Positions 47,510-56,525 of a stretch of DNA of 64,000 nt are shown piece by piece (the stretch's first letter is position 1; each line of letters starts with the position of its first letter). Made by a program: the position numbers and the translations under genes. Where the stretch lies: assembly GCF_022230885.1 (NCBI RefSeq), contig NZ_JAKGCT010000004.1, positions 310,001 to 374,000 of the forward strand, written 5' to 3'. This DNA comes from Paenalcaligenes niemegkensis (GTDB lineage Bacteria > Pseudomonadota > Gammaproteobacteria > Burkholderiales > Burkholderiaceae_B). The notes beneath the pieces were generated by a model that worked only from the letters and a program-made list of their open reading frames with translations, had not been told where the DNA came from and made no database searches.

Positions 47510-47713
47510 TTAGGTAGGTACTTTACGCAACATTTCCAGGCCGGTATCACCGCTAGCAATTTCACGCAAAGCGGTAACAGTAGGCTTGTTACGGCTTTCC
47601 AGACGTGGTTCGTGGCCTTGGGCCAGTTCGCGCGCGCGGTAGGCAGCAGCCAGGGTAAGATTAAAACGGTTCGGGATTTGTGCTAAGCAATCTTCGACAG
47701 TGATACGTGCCAT
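47510..47713 (-). CDS. rpoZ: DNA-directed RNA polymerase omega subunit
   Basis: Assembly factor for the beta-prime subunit. I start at 47713 ([20 protein letters not shown]); upstream in-frame codons belong to the end of gmk. The 67 residues include the conserved [17 protein letters not shown] and [11 protein letters not shown]. It lies between gmk and spoT, the standard gmk-rpoZ-spoT arrangement. Confidence 0.97.
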   Translation of the reverse strand: MARITVEDCLAQIPNRFNLTLAAAYRARELAQGHEPRLESRNKPTVTALREIASGDTGLEMLRKVPT

Positions 47714-47744
47714 ATATAAGACCTGTGTGATGTAAAAGGACGGG

Positions 47745-48395
47745 TTATTCCAGACCAGCTGCAACGGATGCGCTGATGCCGAGTTGAGAGAATAAATCGG
47801 TATGGCGTATAGCTTGTTCACGAATGCCCAGGCGACTGGACTGAACAACCGATGCTAATTCGGCGAGTGCGGTGTTAAAATCTTTGTTAATAATAACATA
47901 TTGACATTCTGATACATGAGACATCTCGCCTCCGGCCGCAAGTAAGCGACGGGCAATCACCTGGTGATCGTCCTGCCCCCGGCTTTTTAGTCGGCTTTCC
48001 AAGGCTTCAATTGACGGCGGCAAGATAAAAATGCCTATAGCCTTAGGAAAAAACCCGCGCACTTTCCGTGCGCCTTGCCAGTCGATTTCAAGCAGCACAT
48101 CTCTACCTTCGTTTAACGCTGCCCGAATAGGTGGTGCTGGCGTACCGTAGAAATTGCCGTGCACCTCTGCCCACTCCAATAAATTATTTTCGTCACGCAG
48201 CTGCTTGAACTCGTCCACAGAGACAAAATGGTAGTGTTTATTGGCGGTTTCACCAGGCCGGGGCGAGCGCGTCGTGCATGAGATCGACAATAGAATGTCG
48301 TCGTCTTTCTCAAGTAGTGCATTCACGAGGCTGGATTTTCCAGCGCCGCTGGGTGCAACCACCATAAAAATATTACCGGGATATGACGTAGTCAT
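47745..48395 (-). CDS. gmk: Guanylate kinase
   Basis: Phosphorylates GMP to GDP with ATP. ATG 48395 gives [20 protein letters not shown], with the P-loop [15 protein letters not shown]; the longer frame starting at 48464 adds an unconserved leader. GMP-binding [21 protein letters not shown] and [10 protein letters not shown] are present. At 216 residues it is normal. The upstream partner yicC, frequent in proteobacteria, is replaced here by an unknown gene and xthA. Confidence 0.96.
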   Translation of the reverse strand: MTTSYPGNIFMVVAPSGAGKSSLVNALLEKDDDILLSISCTTRSPRPGETANKHYHFVSVDEFKQLRDENNLLEWAEVHGNFYGTPAPPIRAALNEGRDVLLEIDWQGARKVRGFFPKAIGIFILPPSIEALESRLKSRGQDDHQVIARRLLAAGGEMSHVSECQYVIINKDFNTALAELASVVQSSRLGIREQAIRHTDLFSQLGISASVAAGLE

Positions 48396-48478
48396 GATTT
48401 TATTATTAAAAGTGGGTGGCTTGAGAGCATAGCAAGAAGCCGTACTCGCCCACAAGGGGAGCAAGCTGGCATAACGAT

Positions 48479-48814
48479 TTAATTAAGCAGTTTCTTCAAG
48501 CCGTCGGCGCCCAGGAATTCGTGCAGCACGGCATCTTTAGTGCCAGCATCATGACACAGAAAGACCACCGTATCGTCGGGGCTGACATTGAAGAGGGCAT
48601 CGCCTACGATAGCTGCGGCATCATCGGGGTGCGCTACAGCCATGACGTGTATGTCTCCGGCGTGCTCAAAGCGCTCTTCGGGAACAATATCGGCCACCGC
48701 ATCGACATCGGGCGCACTGATGACGACATAAGCACGTACCGTGTGTTCTTCGATGTTGATGTCAAGAACAGCACCGTTTTCTACGATTTCAATAAGCTGG
48801 CTTCGCGTAGTCAT
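48479..48814 (-). CDS. Uncharacterised 111-residue protein coupled to xthA
   Basis: I do not recognise this family. The product starts [20 protein letters not shown] and has no signal peptide or membrane helix. It is acidic, with two Asp/Ala-rich segments (around [19 protein letters not shown] and [16 protein letters not shown]), and ends in [10 protein letters not shown]. The pattern of alternating strands and helices suggests a small cytoplasmic alpha/beta fold. Once a missing base in xthA is restored, the xthA stop overlaps this ATG as ATGA (48811-48814), so the two genes should be translationally coupled. gmk starts 83 bases downstream. Coding is likely because of this arrangement, but function is unknown. 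Confidence 0.75.
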   Translation of the reverse strand: MTTRSQLIEIVENGAVLDINIEEHTVRAYVVISAPDVDAVADIVPEERFEHAGDIHVMAVAHPDDAAAIVGDALFNVSPDDTVVFLCHDAGTKDAVLHEFLGADGLKKLLN

Positions 48815-49628
48815 AGCAGATTTGAGTTGGGTTGTTTAAGACGAGAAAGATCTAGGGTTACCGTAAGGGGGTATGGTCCGAAGGCTGCTCGTTGGAGCGG
48901 GGAGCCTTATCGATGTCGCATGCCAGTACCGATGGAAGAAGAGCGCTGGAAACAAGAGCGTGATCAATACGCAGGCCAGCGTTTCGGCGAAAGGCCATCC
49001 GGCGATAATCCCACCACGTATATGATTTTTCGGGCTGTTCAAACAGTCTGAACGAATCATGCAAGCCTAGATTGATGAGCTTGCTAAGCGCTGCGCGTTC
49101 AGGCTCCGAGACATGAACTTCTCCTTCCCAGCGCTTCGGGTCGTGTACGTCTTCATCGGCTGGTGCAATATTATAGTCTCCCAAAATGACCAGTTGGGGG
49201 TAAGTTTCCAGTTCGAGTTTTAACCAATCGTGTAAAGCCATAAACCATTCAAGTTTATAGACGTATTTGTCACTATCTAAAGCCTGTCCATTGGGGCAGT
49301 AGGCATTGATGACACGCACTGGCCCTGCATCAGTTTGATAAGTGGCGGCAATGATGCGCTGCTGATGGTCATCGTAATTAGGCAGATTTCGCTGTACGTG
49401 GCTGGCATCAAGCTTACTGATCAGAGCAACGCCATTATACGTTGCCTGTCCCGCCCATTCTGCTTTCCATCCGGCCTCTGCGAAAGCATCGAGAGGAAAT
49501 TTGTCGTGAGCCAGCTTGAGCTCCTGTAAGCACAATACATCGACAGGATTCGCTTCTAACCAGTCCAAAACTTGCGGGAGGCGAACACGTAGAGAATTTA
49601 CATTCCAGGTGGTTAATTTCACAGCCAA
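48811..49628 (-). CDS. xthA: Exodeoxyribonuclease III, frameshifted at the 3' end in this assembly
   Basis: AP endonuclease and 3'-5' exonuclease of base excision repair. The 5' part reads MAVKLTTWNVNSLRVRLPQV, LCLQELKL with the metal-binding Glu, VINAYCPNGQ and ILGDYNIAPADEDVHDP. The frame stops early after PSDHTPLR at 48858. Restoring one C opposite the G5 run 48867-48871 gives the normal ending SDHTPLTVTLDL plus about a dozen residues, 272 in total. The catalytic His of SDH is present either way. The corrected stop overlaps the next gene's start. Confidence 0.92.
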
Positions 49629-49832
49629 TACTCAACATCAGAATTTAGTCGGAGTTCGTTAGCAACAGTGGGGCATATAAGCGTTATGCCGCATTAGCGA
49701 ACCGAATTTAGCTCTCTATCATAACTCACCCTATGCAGTGTTAAGAGCGCGTGTGGATAGCGATTGCCCGGAGTTCCCTACTGCTTACTATGCATGGGGA
49801 TTCTGGATTTTGAGGCTAAGTTATTGTCACTA

Positions 49833-49861
49833 TTGACTTTTTTGTTTTATGCGTGTATGGT
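49833..49861 (+). promoter_or_regulatory. Sigma-70 promoter of the 49-residue gene
   Basis: TTGACT (49833-49838) and TATGGT (49856-49861) are spaced exactly 17 bases, the best promoter match I found in the window. Transcription would start near 49868, leaving a leader of about 50 bases with a small hairpin GGGGC/GCCCC at 49873-49891. The rest of the 292-base gap (49629-49920) shows nothing else I can support. Confidence 0.6.
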
Positions 49862-49920
49862 GGTTCTGGTGTGGGGCGCGTGGGGTGCCCCTTAGTCGAT
49901 GCCAGCAGGAGAATGTTGAC

Positions 49921-50070
49921 ATGGCCACTAAACGACCAACTCGTCGTAGACAGGTCCTTGATATTGAACCATTAAACTGGGTCGCCCCCGAAACTCGCGA
50001 AGCGAAGTCGGAAGAGCGCCCTGAAGCAGAAGATCAGCAAGATCGTAAAAAGGAAACTGCTAAAAGCTAA
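49921..50070 (+). CDS. Small charged 49-residue protein of unknown function
   Basis: ATG 49921 follows AGGAGAATG at suitable distance, and the frame gives MATKRPTRRRQVLDIEPLNW followed by an Arg/Glu/Lys-rich tail. The N-terminus is strongly basic, a short WV-containing patch sits in the middle, and the C-terminal half is rich in charged residues and likely disordered. I do not recognise the family. A promoter in front, a good ribosome binding site and a terminator directly behind show a complete single-gene unit, which is why I accept it as real. Nucleic-acid or ribosome binding would fit the charge but is a guess. Confidence 0.7.
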   Translation: MATKRPTRRRQVLDIEPLNWVAPETREAKSEERPEAEDQQDRKKETAKS

Positions 50071-50091
50071 GGTCAGGACACTCGATTACTC

Positions 50092-50124
50092 AACGCGCAG
50101 CCATTTGGCTGCGCGTTTTGTTTT
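50092..50124 (+). terminator. Intrinsic terminator after the 49-residue gene
   Basis: AACGCGCAGCCA (50092-50103) pairs perfectly with TGGCTGCGCGTT (50106-50117), followed by TTGTTTT. Confidence 0.88.
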
Positions 50125-50200
50125 GGACGATGCATATCGCTACTTCCAGGCCTGCTATTATCGCATTATGGTCAATCCACAGGCGTAAAGGAGCATCGTT

Positions 50201-51385
50201 ATGGAACAGGTTGTAGTGGTGGAGGCATGCAGAACTGCAATAGGAACGTTTGGAGGGTCGCTAAAAGACGTCCCGCCTGCTGACCTGGGTGCAACGGTAA
50301 TCAGAGGCGTACTGGATCGCTCGGGGCTTGAGGCTAATCAGGTTGGACATGTGGTAATGGGGCAAGTGATTCATACCGAAGCCCGGGATATGTATCTGTC
50401 ACGGGTAGCGGCGGTGCAGGCTGGCATTCCCTTTGCAACACCGGCGTTTAATGTCAATCGACTGTGCGGCTCAGGGCTGCAGGCGATTGTTTCTTCCGCA
50501 CAGGCCATCATGGTGGGAGACACTACCATTGCGATTGCTGCCGGGGCAGAGTCCATGAGCCGTGCCCCCTATATAAGTAGTAGTCATCGCTGGGGAGCCA
50601 GAATGGGCGATAGTGTGCTGGTTGATATGATGACCGGTGCCTTGGCAGACCCCTTCGATAAAATCCATATGGGCGTTACTGCTGAAAATGTCGCCAGGAA
50701 GTTTTCCATTAGTCGCGAAGCACAGGATGCACTCGCCCTGGAGTCACAGCTACGAGCTGAGAATGCAATAAAGAACGGGCTGTTTGCGGGCCAAATTGTG
50801 CCTGTATTGCGTAAGACGCGTAAGGGCGAAGATGTATTTAATGTGGACGAGCACGTGCGTTTTGGTGCCACGGCTGAGTCTTTGAAGTCGTTATCACCCA
50901 TATTCATAAAAGAGAATGGTACAGTTACGGCCGGAAATGCCTCGGGCTTGAATGACGCGGCAGCAGCCGTGTTGCTGATGTCCGCCACTGAGGCTGAAAA
51001 GCGTGGCTTCACGCCTATGGCCAGATTGGTGGCTTATGCTCATGCCGGGGTTGACCCAAAGTACATGGGTATAGGACCGGTTCCGGCAGTAAGGGCAGCG
51101 CTTATCAGGGCTCAGCTAGATCTTAATGATATTGATGTTATCGAAGCCAACGAAGCCTTTGCTGCTCAGGCTTGTGCGGTTAATCAAGAATTGGGTCTGG
51201 ACCCCGGCAAAGTGAACGTTAACGGAAGTGGTATCAGTCTGGGCCATCCTATTGGTGCGACAGGATGCGTCATTACTGTTAAGGCCTTGCACGAACTCAA
51301 GCGTATAGGTGGACGACATGCGTTGGTAACCATGTGTATTGGCGGTGGCCAGGGTATTGCTGCTATTTTCGAGCGTGTTGCGTAA
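50201..51385 (+). CDS. Acetyl-CoA acetyltransferase (thiolase)
   Basis: Condenses two acetyl-CoA to acetoacetyl-CoA, or cleaves 3-ketoacyl-CoA. The 394 residues carry the nucleophile C89 in NRLCGSGLQAIVSSAQ, NEAFAAQACAVN, the catalytic His in GHPIGATG and the second Cys in MCIGGGQGIA. It resembles the PhaA/BktB/AtoB group, but no polyhydroxybutyrate genes are adjacent, so biosynthetic or degradative use cannot be told. A strong ribosome binding site (AAAGGAG) precedes the ATG. The spermidine-synthase-like gene follows on the same strand. Confidence 0.95.
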   Translation: MEQVVVVEACRTAIGTFGGSLKDVPPADLGATVIRGVLDRSGLEANQVGHVVMGQVIHTEARDMYLSRVAAVQAGIPFATPAFNVNRLCGSGLQAIVSSAQAIMVGDTTIAIAAGAESMSRAPYISSSHRWGARMGDSVLVDMMTGALADPFDKIHMGVTAENVARKFSISREAQDALALESQLRAENAIKNGLFAGQIVPVLRKTRKGEDVFNVDEHVRFGATAESLKSLSPIFIKENGTVTAGNASGLNDAAAAVLLMSATEAEKRGFTPMARLVAYAHAGVDPKYMGIGPVPAVRAALIRAQLDLNDIDVIEANEAFAAQACAVNQELGLDPGKVNVNGSGISLGHPIGATGCVITVKALHELKRIGGRHALVTMCIGGGQGIAAIFERVA

Positions 51386-51416
51386 ATACGCATTGCTTGA
51401 GTTTTTCTATTTTTGC

Positions 51417-52259
51417 ATGCAGTTGCTGAGAGCAAAGTCAGCTCGGCAGCTGCGCTATTTTTTGTACCTTATGTATCCAGATGACGATGAAGATGCCTTA
51501 TATGAGGCTGATGATGTGACGCTTTCCGAGCAAGATGGAATACGCTATTTGCATTTTGGTACGCCCTGGATTCAAGGGGCAATGCGTCTTTCCAAGCCAC
51601 ATGACCTTGTGCTGACCTACACTCAGCAAATGATGAGCTGGCTATTGTTTCATGAAGCACATGAATCTGATCACATAGCCTTTCTAGGGCTGGGCTCTGC
51701 CTCTTTGCTCAGATTCTGCATGCGTAATACACCCAGCCAGTTAACATCGGTGGAAATCAACTCGCAGGTTATAGCGATGTGCAGGGCATTTTTCCGGCTT
51801 CCGGAAAATGAAAGGTCCTGTGTGGAGCAGGCTGATGCGCAAGAGTGGGTGCAAAACCCGCAAAACTACGATCAGTTCCAGATAATGATGATTGATCTCT
51901 ACGACGCCCGGGCGCAGGGGCCTGTCTGTTCCTCGCTTGAGTTTTACCAGGGCTGTTACCGCACTCTGGGGGACCACGGGATTGCCAGCATCAACTTATT
52001 TGGTTCTCACCCAAGCTTCGAGCGTAATCTGACGAATATTCGCGAAATTTTTAAAGGCCAGGTATTGGTATTGCCCGAGATAGAAGAGGGAAATACGGTG
52101 GTGCTTGCCTTTAAAGGCCGCGGCCTGGAAACCACCACTCAGCAGTTATTGGATAGGGCGGATTCCGTGCAGCGCGATTTCAAGCTCCCCGCCCGTCGCT
52201 GGGTAAAAACGCTATTATCTACACGATCTGGTCCTACTGCGATTACAATCGCCCGGTAG
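51417..52259 (+). CDS. Spermidine synthase-like methyltransferase-fold protein
   Basis: The core (YLHFGTPWIQGAMRLSKP, LVLTYTQQMMSWLLF, IAFLGLGSASLLRFCMR, SVEINSQVIAMCRAFF, IMMIDLYDA) has the layout of the SpeE/SpeE-like Rossmann family that binds S-adenosylmethionine or its decarboxylated form. The catalytic Asp region appears as DLYDARAQGP rather than the typical DxxDP loop, so true aminopropyl transfer is uncertain. The start is unclear: ATG 51417 (280 residues) is used here, while ATG 51471 and GTG 51339, which overlaps the thiolase, are alternatives. None has a good ribosome binding site. Confidence 0.78.
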   Translation: MQLLRAKSARQLRYFLYLMYPDDDEDALYEADDVTLSEQDGIRYLHFGTPWIQGAMRLSKPHDLVLTYTQQMMSWLLFHEAHESDHIAFLGLGSASLLRFCMRNTPSQLTSVEINSQVIAMCRAFFRLPENERSCVEQADAQEWVQNPQNYDQFQIMMIDLYDARAQGPVCSSLEFYQGCYRTLGDHGIASINLFGSHPSFERNLTNIREIFKGQVLVLPEIEEGNTVVLAFKGRGLETTTQQLLDRADSVQRDFKLPARRWVKTLLSTRSGPTAITIAR

Positions 52260-52298
52260 TAACAGGGATATCCCTTGGCGAATCCCTTCAAGCGAATA

Positions 52299-52332
52299 GT
52301 TAGACTAACAACTCGATGCAATGATGATTGCA
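52299..52332. promoter_or_regulatory. Two small dyads in the leader of the ABC importer operon
   Basis: GTTAGACTAAC (52299-52309) is an 11-base palindrome, and TGCAAT-GATG-ATTGCA (52317-52332) a 6-bp stem with a 4-base loop, just ahead of the ribosome binding site CCCAGGAG. They could be regulator sites or a leader hairpin. Confidence 0.3.
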
Positions 52333-52356
52333 CTCAAATATTCCCAGGAGCTTCGA

Positions 52357-53325
52357 ATGAAGTTAACGAATACTACTAAGCTGTTGGCGGGGCTGCTTAC
52401 TTCGGTCAGTTTGCTGGCTTCTACACTTGTAGGCGCCCAGACGGTGTCAGTCTCGTCCATTGTCGAACATCCGGCACTAGACTCCATACGGGACGGCGTT
52501 AAAAAATCGCTTGAAGATGCGGGTTATACCGATACCCAGGATTTCAAGTGGCAATTTCAGACAGCCCAGGGAAACACAGCCATTGCCACACAGATAGCGC
52601 GCAAGTTTGTAGGCGATAAATCCGACGTTATCGTAGCCATATCTACACCTTCGGCGCAGGCTGTGGTTGCTTCAACCAAGTCCATTCCGGTGGTTTACTC
52701 GGCAGTAACCGATCCAGTTGCTGCGCAGTTAGTCAGCAGCTTTGAAGCGAGCGGAACCAATGTCACTGGCGTATCTGATGCGCTTGCCCTCGAAAAGCAG
52801 GTAGAGCTCATCAGGCAAATTGTGCCTGCCGCCAAAAATGTAGGCATGGTATATAACCCGGGTGAAGCAAACTCGGCGGTGGTGGTGGAACGTATGCGCG
52901 AGTTGCTTTCTGCCCAGGACATGAACCTGATTGAAGCGACCGCGGCCCGCACGGTAGACGTAGGTGCAGCGGCCCGTAGCCTAGTGGGTAAAGTCGATGT
53001 CATCTACACCAACACCGACAACAACGTAGTGTCCGCATACGAGTCGCTGGTTAAAGTAGGCAATGACGCCAAGATTCCCTTAATTGCCTCTGACACCGAC
53101 AGCGTTAGCCGCGGGGCCATTGCAGCATTGGGCGTCAACTATTTCGATCTGGGGCTGCAAACGGGTAACATCGTGGTGCGTATCCTGAAAGGAGAGAAGC
53201 CTGGTGATATTGCCTCTGAAACCAGCGATAAGCTCGAGTTATACGTGAATCCCGGCGCCGCCGAGAAGCAGGGGGTCAAACTTGACGATGCCTTTATAGA
53301 AACGGCAGCTAAAGTTATTCAATAA
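52357..53325 (+). CDS. ABC importer substrate-binding protein (TrpX-like, PF04392 type)
   Basis: Periplasmic binding protein of 322 residues. ATG 52357 follows CCCAGGAG and gives a signal peptide (MKLTNTTKLLAGLLTSVSLL, cut after VGA). The mature part shows the family pattern VSVSSIVEHPALDSIRDGVK, IVAISTPSAQAVVAST, PVVYSAVTDPVAAQLV and DVIYTNTDNNVVSAYESLVK. This family, with its permease and ATPase, is TrpXYZ in streptococci, where it imports tryptophan. In proteobacteria the ligand is mostly untested. It is the first gene of a three-gene operon. Confidence 0.9.
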   Translation: MKLTNTTKLLAGLLTSVSLLASTLVGAQTVSVSSIVEHPALDSIRDGVKKSLEDAGYTDTQDFKWQFQTAQGNTAIATQIARKFVGDKSDVIVAISTPSAQAVVASTKSIPVVYSAVTDPVAAQLVSSFEASGTNVTGVSDALALEKQVELIRQIVPAAKNVGMVYNPGEANSAVVVERMRELLSAQDMNLIEATAARTVDVGAAARSLVGKVDVIYTNTDNNVVSAYESLVKVGNDAKIPLIASDTDSVSRGAIAALGVNYFDLGLQTGNIVVRILKGEKPGDIASETSDKLELYVNPGAAEKQGVKLDDAFIETAAKVIQ

Positions 53326-53391
53326 CGCTCAAAAGGCGAATTTCGCGGTGCTGTAATGGCACCGCTCGTGGTTTTCTTATCCCGACCCTGT

Positions 53392-54284
53392 ATGTCTGAA
53401 TATTCACTTTATGGCGCACTAGAGCTAGGTTTGATATTTGCTCTGGTAGCGCTCGGCGTATTGATTTCTTTTAGAATACTGCGCTTTCCCGATTTAACTG
53501 TTGATGGCAGCTTCCCTCTGGGCGGTGCCTGTGCGGCTGTTCTGATTAGCAATGGTACTGATCCGTTTCTGGCTACGATAGTCGCAACGGGCGCCGGGGC
53601 CATAGCCGGTATGATAACGGGCTGGCTGAATGTAAAGCTGAAAATCATGGATTTGCTTGCGAGCATTTTGATGATGATCGCCTTATATTCCATCAACTTG
53701 CGGATCATGGGCAAACCGAACGTTCCGTTAATCTCCGAACCCACAGTATTCTCGATATTGCAGCCGGACGGCCTGGAAGACTACAAATTCAAGGTTATAG
53801 TCATGCTGGTAGTGGTTGTGGTGGCAAAACTGCTGCTTGACTGGTTTTTCTCAACCGAAAAAGGCCTCGCTATGCGCGCAACGGGTTCGAATCCGCGCAT
53901 GGCTCGCTCGCAAGGGGTGGCTACAGGTGCAATGACCTTGCTGGGCATGGGTATTTCGAACGCATTGGTGGCACTGGGTGGTGCTCTGTATGCGCAATCC
54001 AACGGCAACGCAGATATCTCTATGGGCATTGGAACCATCGTAATAGGCCTGGCCGCTGTGATTGTAGGCGAGAGCATATTGCCCTCGCGTCGTTTGATCT
54101 ATGCAACCTTGGCTGTAATTATTGGTGCGATTCTCTACCGTTTTTTCATTGCCCTGGCATTGAATGCCGATTTCATCGGTTTAGGGGCTCAAGACCTGAA
54201 TCTGGTCACGGCGTTACTGGTTACGTTCGCGCTGGTCATTCCATTAATTAAGCGTAGGCTACGGCCCAAAAAATCAAGAACTGA
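53392..54284 (+). CDS. ABC importer permease (TrpY-like), frameshifted near its end in this assembly
   Basis: Inner-membrane permease with about eight to nine helices, starting MSEYSLYGALELGLIFALVA; in-frame codons before 53392 are not conserved in kind. Typical sequence includes FPDLTVDGSFPLGGACAAVL, GMGISNALVALGGALYAQSN and GTIVIGLAAVIVGE. As written, the frame runs into the ATPase gene. One extra A in the A6 run 54268-54273 gives the short ending RPKKIKN and a stop at 54282-54284, 2 bases before the ATPase ATG. The 297 residues then fit the family and the operon spacing. Confidence 0.9.
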
Positions 54285-54286
54285 TT

Positions 54287-55081
54287 ATGTTGAATGCACA
54301 AAACCTTCATCTTACATTCAACCCTGGCACGCCGATCGAGACACGGGCATTGCGCGGCATGTCTCTGTCGATTCCCAAAGGGCAGTTTGTAACTGTCATT
54401 GGGTCTAACGGCGCGGGAAAATCCACCTTTTTGAATGCCGTCTCTGGCGATCAGGAGGTCGACGAAGGGGCCATTGTTATTGATGGCAACGATGTCACCA
54501 GGCAATCCGTCTGGAAACGAGCCGATTTGGTTGCGCGCGTATTTCAGGACCCAATGGCTGGTACGTGTGAAGATCTGACTATTGAAGAAAATCTGGCTTT
54601 GGCCTCAAATCGGGGTCAGCGCCGGGGCTTGCGACGGGCGGTACAAACGGCAATGCGCGACGAGTTTAAGTCCAGGCTGGAGACACTGGGCTTAGGCCTG
54701 GAAAACCGCCTTACCGACCGCATTGGCTTACTTTCTGGCGGACAAAGACAGGCAGTCAGCCTGCTGATGGCGGCAATGCGGCCTTCACGCATCCTGTTGT
54801 TAGATGAACACACCGCTGCGCTGGATCCACGAACGGCTGATTTTGTGTTGAAATTGACGGCTAGAGTCGTGGCTGAAGGTCACTTAACCACTATGATGGT
54901 GACCCACAGTATGCGCCAGGCCCTTGATGTTGGCGAGCGTACAGTAATGCTGCATCAGGGTCAGGTCGTACTGGATGTTAGCGGCGACGAGCGTAAAGGC
55001 ATGGAAGTCACTGACTTATTACACATGTTCGAGAAAGTTCGGGGAGAGCAAATCGATGACGATGCGCTATTGCTTAGTTGA
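54287..55081 (+). CDS. ABC importer ATP-binding protein (TrpZ-like)
   Basis: The 264-residue ATPase has Walker A GSNGAGKST, a Q-loop in ARVFQDPMAGTCEDLT, signature LLSGGQRQAVSLLMA and Walker B LLLDEHTAALDP, then the switch His in MMVTHSM. The residue after the catalytic Glu is His instead of the usual Pro (DEHTAALD), which is common in this TrpZ-like group. It energises uptake by the two genes upstream. Confidence 0.92.
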   Translation: MLNAQNLHLTFNPGTPIETRALRGMSLSIPKGQFVTVIGSNGAGKSTFLNAVSGDQEVDEGAIVIDGNDVTRQSVWKRADLVARVFQDPMAGTCEDLTIEENLALASNRGQRRGLRRAVQTAMRDEFKSRLETLGLGLENRLTDRIGLLSGGQRQAVSLLMAAMRPSRILLLDEHTAALDPRTADFVLKLTARVVAEGHLTTMMVTHSMRQALDVGERTVMLHQGQVVLDVSGDERKGMEVTDLLHMFEKVRGEQIDDDALLLS

Positions 55082-55117
55082 TTCCCATTTGATTACCCGC
55101 TTCTTGAAGATTCGCTG

Positions 55118-55172
55118 TTGTCGTTTTATTAATCGTTATTAGCTTCTATTAATTTTATTTAATTAATTTAAA
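55118..55172. other. AT-rich block upstream of the RND efflux operon
   Basis: Within the 176-base gap before the efflux operon, about 55 bases are almost only A and T, with recurring TTATTAAT-like and TTAATT words. It stands out from its surroundings. It could bend DNA, act as an UP element or bind an H-NS-like protein. No regulator gene is adjacent, and I cannot place a firm -35/-10 pair. Confidence 0.4.
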
Positions 55173-55257
55173 GCTGCGCCTTGTGACTGTGCGGTACGGT
55201 ATGGTGCAGTATTAAAATTACAGTCTTTGCTGAATATTGAAATCCCAGGAGTTTTTC

Positions 55258-56520
55258 ATGCCTATTTCCCGCCCCAAGGCGTGGCACCCGCTACGAGTTG
55301 TACTGTTATCTAGTGTGGTCTTACTCGTGGCATGCAGCGATAAGCCCGATGAGCAGCAAGCCCAAGCACCAGGCTTCCCTGTGAGTGTAGTAACCGTACA
55401 GTCGCAGCCAACTACGTTGTTTGCGGAATTGCCAGGCCGTGTCGAAGCCATTAAAGAGGCACAAATTCGTGCTCGTGTCACCGGCATTGTAGATGAAATC
55501 AATTTTCAGCAAGGCAGTGATGTTAAAGAGGGAGAGCTGCTTTTCAGCATTGACCCGGATACATATGAAGCTCAGCGCGATCAATTGGCAGCCCAGGTAG
55601 AAAATGCAATAGCCGACTCCAAAGTATCAGCATCCTTATCAGAGCGTTATACACGCTTGATCAAGGAAAATGCTGTGAGCCGACAGGAGTACGAAAATGC
55701 GATGGCGCGAAATGCCCAGGCGCAAGCGGCAATTACAGCGGCGCGCGCCAATTTGAAAGCGGCTGAAATCAATTTAAGCTACACCAAAGTTGTATCGCCT
55801 ATTTCCGGACGTATTGGCCGCTCGGAAATTACCGAGGGTGCACTGGTCAGCTCCACTGAAGGCACTCACTTGGCTACTGTCCAGCAACTCGATCGCGTCT
55901 ATGTTGATGTGACCCGTCCTGCAAGCGAATTGCACAGCCTTCGCAAAGCCGTAGCTGAAGGAAAAATCAAGCAAGACGCTGACGGGGCAAAAGTACGCGC
56001 CTTGCTCGACGACGGCACAACCTATGACGAAATTGGCAGCCTGCTATTCTCGGGTGTGGCAGTAGACCCGGGTACAGGGCAAGTTAGCCTGCGCGCCGAG
56101 TTCCCGAACCCGGATCATCTGTTGTTGCCAGGAATGTTTGTACGTGTACGCATTGACCAGGGCGTGGATGAAAATGCCCTGTTGGTACCTACACAGGCAA
56201 TTCAGTACTCAAGTTCAGGGGCCACTTCGGTAATGGTGGTCAATGAAGGGGTTGTGGCGGCCGTACCGGTACAGGTCGGTGCCAATTATGGTGACCGTAT
56301 CATCGTTACACAGGGTCTGGAGTCTGGTGCCCAGGTTATTGTCGAAGGCTTTCAGAAAATTGGTCCTGGATCTCCGGTAGAGCCCAAGCCCTGGAAAGAT
56401 GATGAAGCGGCCCAGGGACAGGACGGGGCGCCTGGAAGTGCTGACCCTTCAGCAGCTGCCGACGTACCAGAGGCCGCTGACTCCAGCTCTGATGCCGCCA
56501 ACGCTTCTGCAACCGAGTAG
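55258..56520 (+). CDS. RND efflux periplasmic adaptor (AcrA/MexA-like lipoprotein)
   Basis: Membrane fusion protein linking the RND pump to the outer-membrane channel. ATG 55258 follows CCCAGGAG. A lipoprotein signal with lipobox LLVAC (Cys about residue 25) anchors it to the inner membrane. The barrel-sandwich/lipoyl halves are around IKEAQIRARVTGIVDEINF and ISGRIGRSEITEGALV, with a coiled-coil hairpin between (about residues 105-175), and the beta-barrel around GTGQVSLRAEFPNPDHLLLP. The last 35 residues are Ala/Asp/Ser-rich and likely disordered. First gene of the operon, 420 residues. Confidence 0.93.
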   Translation: MPISRPKAWHPLRVVLLSSVVLLVACSDKPDEQQAQAPGFPVSVVTVQSQPTTLFAELPGRVEAIKEAQIRARVTGIVDEINFQQGSDVKEGELLFSIDPDTYEAQRDQLAAQVENAIADSKVSASLSERYTRLIKENAVSRQEYENAMARNAQAQAAITAARANLKAAEINLSYTKVVSPISGRIGRSEITEGALVSSTEGTHLATVQQLDRVYVDVTRPASELHSLRKAVAEGKIKQDADGAKVRALLDDGTTYDEIGSLLFSGVAVDPGTGQVSLRAEFPNPDHLLLPGMFVRVRIDQGVDENALLVPTQAIQYSSSGATSVMVVNEGVVAAVPVQVGANYGDRIIVTQGLESGAQVIVEGFQKIGPGSPVEPKPWKDDEAAQGQDGAPGSADPSAAADVPEAADSSSDAANASATE

Positions 56521-56525
56521 ATACG

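Noticed and set aside
49629-49832. A further small gene in the gap downstream of the 49-residue gene's promoter side
   Set aside because: Short frames exist, but none has a ribosome binding site or recognisable protein; the gap is best left as non-coding.
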